From positions 97,853,494 through 97,917,493 of the forward strand of contig CM022302.1 in the NCBI GenBank assembly GCA_011799875.1: a stretch of DNA of 64,000 bases. Reading direction: 5' to 3'. This document shows positions 55,448-64,000 of this stretch, piece after piece (position 1 is the stretch's first letter; every line of letters starts with the position of its first letter). The notes beneath the pieces were generated by a model. The model had not been told where the DNA came from, did no database searches, and worked only from the letters and a program-made list of their open reading frames with translations. Source of the DNA: Thinopyrum elongatum (lineage: Eukaryota > Streptophyta > Magnoliopsida > Poales > Poaceae). The position numbers and the translations under genes are program-made.

Positions 55448-58400
55448 TGTAACACCCCTTTCGTAATTGCTACAGTGATCATCTAATGATACTGCCAGGT
55501 CATCTCCATTTGCAGTGCTTAATCACTTTGGTGAAATATTCAATTCAAATGCTATTCTGAAAAATCAACTCAATTTCAAAAGTGAAAATTAAAGTTGTTC
55601 CATACTTGTGGGAAAAATGTTCACATTATTGCAAATATTCCAAAACAATTATATGTTAAGGAATACAACATTACCTTGTTGGTAAAATGAGCAGTGGCAA
55701 TTAATTCAGAGCATTTCAGCATTTTTAAAATGCTATCTCATTTATGGAAAATCCAAACAGAGTCAAATAATCTTCTAACTTTTTGTGGCACTGCTTAAAA
55801 GACACAAAGGAATTAATGGGACGCTTCCCATACTATTCCTAAGTGAATAGGGTGCTCAAATAAATTCTTTTCCTCTCTGTTTATTAAATAAAAAGAAAAC
55901 AGAAAAATAGACAAAGAAAGAAAAGGCCGAAGCCACTTACCTGGCGCCGGCCCAGCCAGCCCACCTGCTACCTCCCCCCCCCCGTGTCGCCATCCCTGTG
56001 GCCGTCGCGCGCGCTCCGGCTGAACGTCGACACGGCGACGCCGTGGCCGATGAGGGGATAAGGCAGAGCCCCTCATCCATTCCCCTGGTCCTCCTCCACT
56101 TCCCCTCTCTCCGCCACTCCCCTTCTCCCTCGTCGCTCACTCTCTCCTCCGTTCTCCACCCCAACCGAACGCCGCCGTTGCCGTCGCTCACCGTTGCCGC
56201 GGCCACCGACCACCATTCGCCAAGGCGACGAGTCCTCGAGCCTCCCCTACTTTGACTACGTCGGCCAAGCGCGTCAGGTCGAGCTGGAGTGCCCCATCGC
56301 GCCGGATCCGCCCTCTTCTTCAACCTCCTGCTGCCGTCCGTCGCCGCCTCGATCCACCATCGTCGCTGCTCCCCGGCTTCCCCGAGCTCTTCCCCGGCCT
56401 CGCGGTGAGCTCGCGCAACCCCTCCCTCTTCCCATTTGAACGCGCGCGTCCGGTAGTCGTCGATCCGCGTAGCGCTGCCCGCCAGCCGCCGTCGGTAGTC
56501 GCCATTGTCGCCGGTGCCGACCTCCTCTTCTCGCGCCCGTAGCACGGTTGGGTGCAGAACGCTGCGTCCGTTCGATTCGTGCCCGCGGTCGTCCATTTGG
56601 TCGCCGGAATCGGCCGGACGGCCATCGTCGGATCTCGGCCTCGCCACCGGTGCACTGTAGCTCCCCGCCGGTGCTAACCTCGCTGACGTGTCGTCATTAG
56701 CCCGCTAATGACGCTGCTAACCCCCACTAACAACTGGGCCCAGGCCACTAATTAGATTAGTTAGTTTTAACTAAAAACTGTTAGTTAAACCTGAGTCACT
56801 GACACGTGGGCCCCGCCGGGCCCGCTGACTGGTCAACCGTGGACCAGTCAACTGCTGAGTCAGCAGTTGACTGGCCCCACTGGTCAGCCTCTGGTGCACA
56901 CTGGGTGCAGCGCACCGGGTGCACCCAGCATTTCCTGCTACTGTTCAAATTTGATTTTAATAAATCCAAAAATTCCAGAAAATCTAATAAACTTTGAAAA
57001 TTAATAACTTTTAAACCGTAGCTCGGATCGAAAAACTTTATACATGAAACTTGCTCAGAACGACGAGACGAATTTGAATACGCCCTCCGTTTATCTGTCA
57101 CATACCCATAACTACCTGAACATGGAACCGTTCTCTCCGGTTCATCTGTCCAACAGACGTCCGGAACCGGGAAAACATTCCCGGATGTTCCCCTCCTTCA
57201 CCGGTGTCGTGTAGCACTACGATAGACCACCTCTAGCATCGCGTATCGTATTTTCATGCATATGTCGCTTTGTATTTACCGTTTTCCTCCCCCTCTTCTC
57301 CCTCGGTAGATTTCGGTACCGACGTAGCCTCCGAGATCGACGCAGCTCCGGTGATTGGCTACACCACCGACGACCTTGCCTTGCCGCCGAGCAACCAGGC
57401 AAGCCCCCCCCCCCCTTTGATCATCTCGATATCGCCTATTCTAATTCTCCTGCTTGCATTAGATTTATGCTACTGTTACTGTTTTTCCTATATCTGCTGC
57501 ATAGCCTGTTTATTGTAGCCTACTGTTGGTAACTGCCTTCTATCCTAAACTGTTTTAGTATAGACTGGGTAGAGCCCCATTAGTGACCCCCACTTTATCC
57601 CGACTGCCCCGCTGGAGTTTCAGAAGACCCGATCAACGGGATTGAAGATCAGCCCCGGCACTGCACCTCACTTTCCCCTTAGTTGCTCGACACTACTGGG
57701 TTACTATCGAGTGCCGAGGGTGATACCTCGACAGCACTTCTAATGATAACCTTGTAGGTTAGTTAACCGGTCGTGGTAAGCGAGGGTGATTCCTCCTACA
57801 CCACCCCCCATACTGACAAAGCCGCGCAACACCTCACGTGTGGACCTCGAGGGTGATGCCTCCTACGTCCATCTTGATGTTACATCAGGTGGGAGTCCAA
57901 CGAGGGTGATGCCTCGGATTCCCCTTGATATGGTGACCACACGGATGCCTTACATTACTGTTGATACTATTACTTAAAAGGCGGGTCGACCCCGAGGGGT
58001 ACCCGCGAGTGATGGATAGTTACCCGTGAGTTATTCCACGAGGCGCGGCCGGGCATTCTTAGCCCTTGCAGCAAGTCCTCGAGACGGGGCGACGGGGTCA
58101 CATCTTTCGTGAGTCTCTGCTCGTTACCGCAAGCCACTAGGACACTACGATTTGGATATATGATCTGAGCCGGCCTCTGGTCGGATAGCACTAACCATCA
58201 CGTGGGCATAGTATGGGCGTTCTGCATCGTAACATCAGCCGAAAGCTCTGTCAGACGTCCAGTTCAGCATTGTGGCACGGTCGGATCGTACCGACCTTCC
58301 GAGGCGGTGCTGGTATCCACCCTGCACACAACGACCCGGAGGGCGAGGGGCGATGGCCCAAGACCCCCTTGCGCTTAGGAGGTAGACCGGCGGGGACCTC

Positions 58401-59343
58401 TCTGCTGAGCTGTAGGTAGGGTTGCGGTGTGTCGTTTGGCCGAGGCCGGGCATGACCCAGGAAAGTGTGTCCGGCCGGAGTTAATTGAGCGTGGTGGGTA
58501 AGTTGGTGCACCCCTACAGGGAAGAACACATCTATCGATAGCCGGTCCTACGGTAAAGGACACTCGGAGTTGTATCCCGATCGGTACAGTTAGAATTGGG
58601 ATGTTACCTGGATATGTGACTCCGGGATCGCTTTCTCGCAGGGAGACGAGGAAGGATCTCTGGGCGAGACTGTTGCTTGCTACTACCTCTACTACTTTAT
58701 ACTATGCTGCTCTGTACTCTTCTATATGCTGCAAGACGCTCGAAGATGCTTGAAGATGCTGAAGATGCTAGTCTTCGAAAGGACTAGGCCTTCTCTCTAT
58801 TCTGGCATTTCTGCAGCCCAGTCCACATATACAGCCATCCCTTGATAATGTTGCATATGTAGTGTAGATCCTTGCTTGCTGAGTACTTCGCAGTACTCAC
58901 GGTTGCTTTGCTTTCCTTTTTCTCCCTTATCAGTTGTCGCGACCAGATGACGGAGCCCCTGAGATAGCTGTTCCACCATCGACTATTTCTACCACCCCGA
59001 GGACGGCTTCTACTTCTAGATGGATAACGACCAGGAGTAGGTTCGGAGGGTCCTAGGCAGGAGGCCTACGCCTTTCGATCGTAGTGTTTCATTTTGGTTC
59101 CGCCTTTCTAAAGGCCTTTCTGTTTTCTTTTATATCTGTACTCAGATATCTGACGCTTCCGCTGATGCTTGTTTGTCATCAAGCTTATTTATTCGAGCCC
59201 TCGAGGCCCTGGCTTGTAATATATGCTTGTATGACTTTATTTATATTTTAGAGTTGTGTTGTGATATCTTCAAGTGAGTCCTTAGGCTTGATCGTGTGCA
59301 TTTGCGTGTATGATTAGCGCACGATTAAGCCGGGGGCGTCACA
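55448..59343 (+). repeat. 3' LTR of chromovirus J
   Basis: 3,896 bases, collinear with the 5' LTR. A C9 run lies near 55976, where the 5' LTR diverges. It also has small indels of its own around 58040-58180. Compositional ORFs in the GC-rich part are not annotated. Confidence 0.93.
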
Positions 59344-60176
59344 CTCATCCACTTGCTAATCTTTTTAAGAGATCCAATTATGATGAACCTATTGCTAGTG
59401 AGTTGAGTGCAGTAGATTATCTTTATGAAGTTTTGCTTGAAATCCGTGAATCTGAAAATTGTGATGAAGTGTTAAAAGAAGAAATTTATGAAGTGATTCA
59501 CGATAGCTCATTGGATGAAAAGCATGATTGCAATGGTTCTACTATAAATTCTATTAATGTCAGTTGTGCTAATGATATGCAAAACCCTAAGCTTGGGGAT
59601 GCTAATTTTGCTATGTCCACTACTTGTTGCAATGATCATGATTGGGGTGATTCTTCTTATGATCTTGAAAATTTATTTAAGCCTCATGATGAATATGTTT
59701 GCGTTAATATTGAAAGTGGGTTTGGAAGAGTGTCAACTCTAGGTAGTAATGATCCCACTACTTTGGAGAATGATCAATCTTATGAAATTTTTGATAAAAG
59801 TGGGCTTGGAGATGTCATGACTTTATTTGATGATAATCCCACTATTTTGGAAGAGTGTCAACTTTGCATGCATGTGGATCATGAAGAGAATATTTTATGT
59901 GATAGCTATATTGTTGAGTTTGAGTATGAGCCTACATGTAATTATTATGAGAGAGAAAAATATGGTTGTAGAAATTTTCATGTTACTAAATTACCTCTCG
60001 TCATGTTGAGATTGCTATTGTTTCTTCCTTCTTCCTTGCTTATGCTAGTTTTTGCTTGCCTTGATAATTTGTTTGCTTATAAAATTCCCATGCATAGGAA
60101 GTATGTTAGACTTAAATATGTTTGTCACATGTCTTATGATGCTCTCTTCATGTTTCAATTGCTATCTTTTATGTGA
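59344..60176 (+). pseudogene. Orphan ORF of element I, remainder after J insertion
   Basis: It resumes with HPLANLFKRSNYDEPIAS and stays open to TGA 60174-60176. It is close to the element A copy, differing by one in-frame 12-base insertion (VLKE near 59470) and substitutions. The acidic N-terminal half, CDSYIVEFEY, the hydrophobic segment (VMLRLLLFLPSSLLMLVFACL), KIPMHRKYVRLKYVC and FQLLSFM are all kept. J removed its start, so it is no longer expressible as such. Apart from that insertion the frame is intact. Confidence 0.65.
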
Positions 60177-60226
60177 GCATCATTGAATTCTCAAGCCTAT
60201 CTTAATGGCTATAAAGAAAGAGCTTG

Positions 60227-60242
60227 TTGGGAGACAACCCAA
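60227..60242 (+). promoter_or_regulatory. Conserved hairpin of element I
   Basis: TTGGG-AGACAA-CCCAA, identical to those of elements A and G at the same distance from the ORF end. The upstream partner hairpin (60195-60209) has diverged but keeps GCC/GGC arms. Confidence 0.5.
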
Positions 60243-60821
60243 TATTTTTATTTTCTGTTTTTGTGTGAAAATACACATTATTACCTCTGTATTAATTGTG
60301 TTTTGGTGTTTTAATTAGTGTTTGTGCCAAGTAAGACCATTGGGATGGCTTACGGTGATAGTTGATTTGATCTTGCTGAAAAACAGAAACTTTTGCGTCC
60401 AGTCACAGAATTTTAATAATTCACTGGAGCGTCTAAAAACCCTGAATTTTTTACACAAGATTTATATACAAATTACCTATGCTGTCCTAAGTTTTAAGAA
60501 TTTTTGAGCTACATAAGTATTAGAACAATTCTAATCTTCTCACACTATTCTGTTTTTGACAGATTCTGTTTTCTATGTGTTGTTTGCTTATTTTGATGAA
60601 TCTATGGGTAGTATCGGGGGGTATGAACCATGGAGAAGTTGGAATACAGTAGATATTACACCAATATAAATAAAGAATGAGTTCACAACAGTATCAAAAG
60701 TGGTGATTTATTTTCTTATACTAACGGATCTCATGAGCTTTCTGTGGAGTTTTGTGTTGTGAAGTTTTCAAGTTTTGGATAAAGATTTGATGGGCTATGG
60801 AATAAGGAGTGGCAAGAGCCT

Positions 60822-60907
60822 AAGGTTGGGGATACCCAAGGCTCCCCAAGGTAATATTCAAGGACAACCAAGAGCCTAAGCTTGGGGATGCCCCGGAAGG
60901 CATCCCC
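60822..60907 (+). repeat. Paired polypurine-like/hairpin repeats in element I
   Basis: A degenerate first copy (AAGGTTGGGGATAC) and an intact second copy (AAGCTTGGGGATGC, 60878-60891) followed by the CCCCGGAAGGCATCCCC palindrome arm. Confidence 0.7.
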
Positions 60908-61321
60908 TTTTTCGTCTTCGTCTATCGGTAACTTTACTTGAGGCTATATTTTTATTCACCACATGATATGTGTTTTGCTTGGAGCGTCTTGTATGATATG
61001 AGTCTTTAATTTTTAGTTTGCCACAATCATCCTTGTTGTACACACCTTTTGGGAGGGACACGCATGAATCGTGATTTATTAGAATACTCTATGTGCTTCA
61101 CTTATATCTTTTGAGCTAGGCAATTTTGCTCTAGTGCTTCACTTATATCTTTTTAGAGCATGGCGGTGGTTTTATTTTACAGAAATTGTTGAACTCTCAT
61201 GCTTCACTTATATTATTTTGAGAGTCTCTGTAAACAGCATAGTAATTTGCTTTGGTTATGACTTTAGTCCTAATATGGTGGGCATCCAAGAGGGATATAA
61301 TAAAAACTTTCATATAAAGAG

Positions 61322-61428
61322 TTGGCCGACAACGGTCGGCAACCCACGGCCAAAGAGTTGGCAATCGCCGAGAGCATTCGAGCAACCGTCCGTTCCTCTG
61401 CCGCATACCTTGCCACGACGGAGCCCGT
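61322..61428 (+). pseudogene. Second copy of the alanine-rich ORF flank
   Basis: From about 61328 this matches 44540-44640: in the last 100 bases there are seven differences, all transitions. It ends at exactly the same base (GAGCCCGT) before an LTR of the same family. The frame is preserved. It begins abruptly after truncated element I sequence. Confidence 0.85.
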
Positions 61429-62998
61429 TGATACGTCTCCAACGTATCTATAATTTTTGATTGTTCCATGCTATTATATTATCTGTTTTGGATGTTTTAT
61501 ATGCATTAATATGCTATTTTATATTATTTTTGGGACTAACTTATTAACCTAGAGCCCAGTGCCAGTTTCTGTTTTTTCCTTGTTTTTGAGCTTCGCAGAA
61601 AAGGAATATCAAACGGAGTCCAAACGGAATAAAACTTTCGCGATGATTTTTCTTGGACCAGAAGACACCTACGAGACTTGGAGATGAAGTCAGAAGACCC
61701 ACGAGGCGACGACAAGCCATAGGGGCGCACCCCCTGGCTTGTGGCCCCCTCGGGAGTCCACCGACCTACTTCTTCGCCCTATATATTCAGATATATTCCA
61801 AAACCCTCAGGGCAATCCACGAAAACACTTTTCCACCGCCGCAACCTTCTGTTCCCGTGAGATCCCATCTTGGGGCCTTTTCCGGCATCCTGTCGGAGGG
61901 GGATTTGATCACGAAGGGCATCTACATCAACTCTATTGCCCTTCCGATGAAGCGTGAGTAGTTTACCTCAGACCTACGGGTCCATAGCTAGTAGCTAGAT
62001 GGCTTCTTCTCTCTCTTTGATTCTCAATACCATGTTCTCCTTGATGTTCTTGGAGATCTATCCGATGTAATCTTCTTTTGCGGTGTGTTTGTCGAGATCC
62101 GATGAATTGTGGATTTATGATCAGCTTATCTATGAATATTATTTGAATCTTCTCTGAATTCTTATATGCATGATTTGATATCTTTGTATTTCTCTTCGAA
62201 CTATCGGTTTGGTTTGGCCAACTAGATTGGTTTTTCTTGCAATGGGAGAGGTGCTTAGCTTTGGGTTCAATCTTGCGTGATTTCACCCAGTGACAAAGTA
62301 GGGGTAGCGAGACACGTATTGAATTGTTGCCATCGAGGATAAAAAGATGGGGTTTTCATCATATTGCTTGAGTTTATTCCTCTACATCATGTCACCTTAC
62401 TTAAGGCGTTACTCCATTCTTTATGAACTTAATACTCTAGATGCATGCTGGATAGCGGTCGACGTGTGGAGTAATAGTAGTAGATGCAGGCAGGAGTCGG
62501 TCTACTTGACACGGACGTGATGCCTATATTGCATAATCATTGCCTTGGATATCGTCATAACTTTGGGCTTTTCTATCAATTGCTCGACAGTAATTTGTTC
62601 ACCCACCGTATCATTTGCCTTCATGAGAGAAGCCTCTAGTGAAACCTATGGCCCCCGGGTCTATTTTCCATCATATTAGTTTCCGATCTACTATTTTGCA
62701 ATCTTTTATTTTCAGATCTATAAACCAAAAAAAAACCAAAAAAAATTATCTTTTGTTTAGTTCTATCTATCTCTATCAGATCTCACCTTTGCAAGTGACC
62801 GTGAAGGGATTGACAACCCCTTTATCGCGTTGGGTGCAAGTGTTTGATTGTTTGTGTAGGTGCATCTATTGGGGACTTGTGCGTTTCTCCTACTGGATTG
62901 ATACCTTAGTTCTTAACTGAGGGAAATACTTATCTCTACTGTGATGCATCACCCTTTCCTCTTCAAGGGAAAAACCAACGCAAGCTCAAGAAGTAGCA
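61429..62998 (+). repeat. LTR of the element I family in the duplicated ORF (solo LTR or rearranged 3' LTR)
   Basis: 1,570 bases, followed directly by ORF sequence rather than a primer site. Flanks CCCGT (61424-61428) and CCTGT (62999-63003) fit a target duplication with one transition. Discounting the LTR and one duplication joins the ORF in frame. Confidence 0.85.
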
Positions 62999-63190
62999 CC
63001 TGTCCAAGCCCAGATCGCGGCCGCCCACGCCCAGCTCGTGGCGGCCTTTTCCAAAGAGATAGCGGACGTGGATGGCAAGATGCTTGCCGAGTATGGTACG
63101 ATGGATGCCATGGAGCCCCTTCCCCAGGAGACCGTTGGGCGCGAGTTGGACATGGAGGAGGCAGCGGAGATCGACGAGCACCAGCCGTAG
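62999..63190 (+). pseudogene. C-terminal part of the alanine-rich ORF
   Basis: Continues the frame of 61328-61428: QAQIAAAHAQLVAAFSKEI, VDGKMLAEYGTMDAMEPLP and an acidic end (ELDMEEAAEIDEHQP), then TAG 63188-63190. It contains the same AHAQL helix motif as the 44213 segment. It is separated from its N-terminal part by the LTR, so it is not expressed as a unit. Confidence 0.5.
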
Positions 63191-63732
63191 TAGTACTCTT
63201 TGTTTTGTTTAATTAAGAGCGCCGGTCTTTAATTTGTTAGAGTAATATTTAGGTCAGCTAGCTCTGTTTAATTGCTGAACTTGCTCGATTAAGAAGTGTG
63301 GGTGTGCTGTAGTCTCGTTTGTGTACCCAAATTATGCAATGGCGTGGATGACCACTGTAACCAGGGAAATTCGAACCAAAATTTGCACGTTCAAACTCAT
63401 CACACATGGGTTAAGCTATATGAATCATTTGTGATGTTCACATATCGTACACAGTGCTGAATAAGGGACCGTGTCTGATGACACTTTGCGCGCCAGTTTT
63501 TTCGCTGCACCGATTCAAAATTTTCGACTTCCGCGGAAATATCTACCTCCCCTCCCCCTTACCAAAAGCCACATTTCCCCTATTTTCACCTTCCTTTCCA
63601 AGTTGAAACCTTCACCCCTTGCTTGCAGCGCCGCCTTCTCGCCGGCGACCCTCCTTCACGCTGCTCGGCCTCGTTGATCCAGGCAGGTAATCCACACCTG
63701 ACCCCCATCCTCCTCCTCCTTCAACATCCCAC
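63191..63732 (+). other. Probable 3' UTR and upstream region between two ORFs
   Basis: 63191-63350 is T-rich and looks like a plant 3' trailer. 63350-63480 contains motifs such as ATTTGTGATGTTCACATATCG that resemble the subterminal repeats of CACTA fragment F. 63480-63730 is pyrimidine-rich leader-like DNA before the ATG at 63733. No TATA box was fixed. Confidence 0.4.
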
Positions 63733-64000
63733 ATGCCCCGACCGCCGGTGCGACACCTTCCACCCAAATCACCGACCCCTCCCCCAAATAAGTGCCGCCC
63801 TAAGCCATGGTGCACGCAGTATAGCCAGGAGCTCAAGGAGCATTTGGTAGCGGAGAAGCAAATCGCGGCCGCACGCGTGGATGAGGTCGCGATGGCTGCC
63901 ATTCATGTCGACCCCCAGATCTTGGAGGAGCACCTCGCCGTCGAGGCCACCATCGACGCCTCGCGCGCCGACGCTGCGACGCGGTTGGCTGCTTTAAATG
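63733..64000 (+). CDS. ORF of unknown function, open at the right window edge
   Basis: From the ATG at 63733 (MPRPPVRHLPPKSPTPPP), 89 codons are open to the edge. A Pro-rich basic start is followed by NKCRPKPWCTQYSQELKEHL. Then come alanine/glutamate-rich helical stretches (VAEKQIAAARVDEVAMAAIH and LEEHLAVEATIDASRADAA). The style, charge pattern and position after the 44213/62999 ORF suggest a related small coiled-coil family, perhaps carried by CACTA elements, but no family is recognised. The 3' end is not in the window. Confidence 0.45.
   Translation, partial: MPRPPVRHLPPKSPTPPPNKCRPKPWCTQYSQELKEHLVAEKQIAAARVDEVAMAAIHVDPQILEEHLAVEATIDASRADAATRLAALN

Larger units (their letters stand above)
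46556..59343 (+). mobile_element. Near-complete Ty3/gypsy chromovirus J (Tekay-like)
   Basis: 12.8 kb, bounded by target duplications CTCAT (46551-46555 and 59344-59348). LTRs 46556-50462 and 55448-59343 run TGTAACACCCC to GGGGGCGTCACA. It has a Met-tRNA primer site, a gag ORF, one TAG, a continuous pol of 1,164 codons in protease-RT-RNaseH-integrase order with a C-terminal chromodomain-like segment, and a purine tract. The domain order and chromodomain place it among chromoviruses; the LTR style suggests the Tekay clade. It is the youngest-looking insertion here, judged by its uninterrupted pol. Confidence 0.95.
44641..61321 (+). mobile_element. Non-autonomous LTR retrotransposon I, 3' truncated and split by chromovirus J
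   Basis: 5' LTR 44641-46210, tRNA-Asp primer site 46222-46239, and leader to 46555. Chromovirus J follows. The internal domain resumes at 59344 and stops abruptly near 61321. About 1.65 kb of internal domain present in element A (6666-8329) is missing, including the purine tract. Target duplication CCCGT precedes the 5' LTR. The orphan ORF and repeat modules are close to those of element A. Confidence 0.85.

Overview
This is plant nuclear DNA, almost certainly from a Pooideae grass of the wheat/barley tribe (Triticeae). Three things point there. The left edge carries a group 5 grass-pollen allergen gene, a family known only from Pooideae. The rest is deeply nested LTR retrotransposon sequence with the high-copy LTR start TGATACGTCTCC, primed from tRNA-Asp. 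There is also a Copia element with a BARE/WIS/Angela-like LTR. There is no bacterial-type organisation: no operons, ribosome-binding sites or CRISPR. The only ordinary host gene I can defend is the allergen gene, whose 3' end lies outside the window.

Layout. 1-950: allergen gene (minus strand) and promoter. 951-1699: unassigned. 1700-10285: a Ty3/gypsy-type LTR split by a complete 7.06 kb non-autonomous LTR retrotransposon, A (2852-9912, target duplication CTCGC). 10286-10540: inverted LTR scrap. 10602-28056: LARD-like element B, with LTRs of about 4.1 kb and an internal domain encoding only a multi-zinc-knuckle Gag-like protein. Inside it sits a minus-strand Copia element C (12217-22347, AGAAT), which itself carries a solo LTR (17947-19536, GTAGT). 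28057-30901: 5' part of gypsy element E with a gag ORF, running into CACTA-like DNA F (30902-32349) that contains a decayed 3'-5' exonuclease gene. 32350-39032: second non-autonomous element G, followed at once by a fold-back MITE (39033-39249). 39250-44640: CACTA-like DNA with decayed ORFs, subterminal-type repeats and a tandem array of about 503 bp units.

44641-63003 is the most complex part. A non-autonomous element I (5' LTR 44641-46210) inserted into an alanine-rich ORF. Its own ORF was then split at codon 4 by a 12.8 kb chromovirus J (46556-59343, CTCAT) whose pol is uninterrupted. Element I ends abruptly at about 61321, where a second, 7 percent diverged copy of the same ORF flank appears with an LTR at exactly the same insertion point (61429-62998); the ORF then finishes at 63190. 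A further partial ORF runs off the right edge (63733-64000).

How the parts work together. Elements A, G and I have no gag or pol, so they would depend on proteins from elements such as E or J. They share one ORF of unknown function, a hairpin just after it, and repeated copies of the polypurine-like motif AAGCTTGGGGATGC. No new defence or metabolic system is visible. The most interesting signals are this orphan ORF package, the zinc-knuckle-only LARD, and the duplicated insertion locus. Family names are given only as resemblance because no database could be searched.
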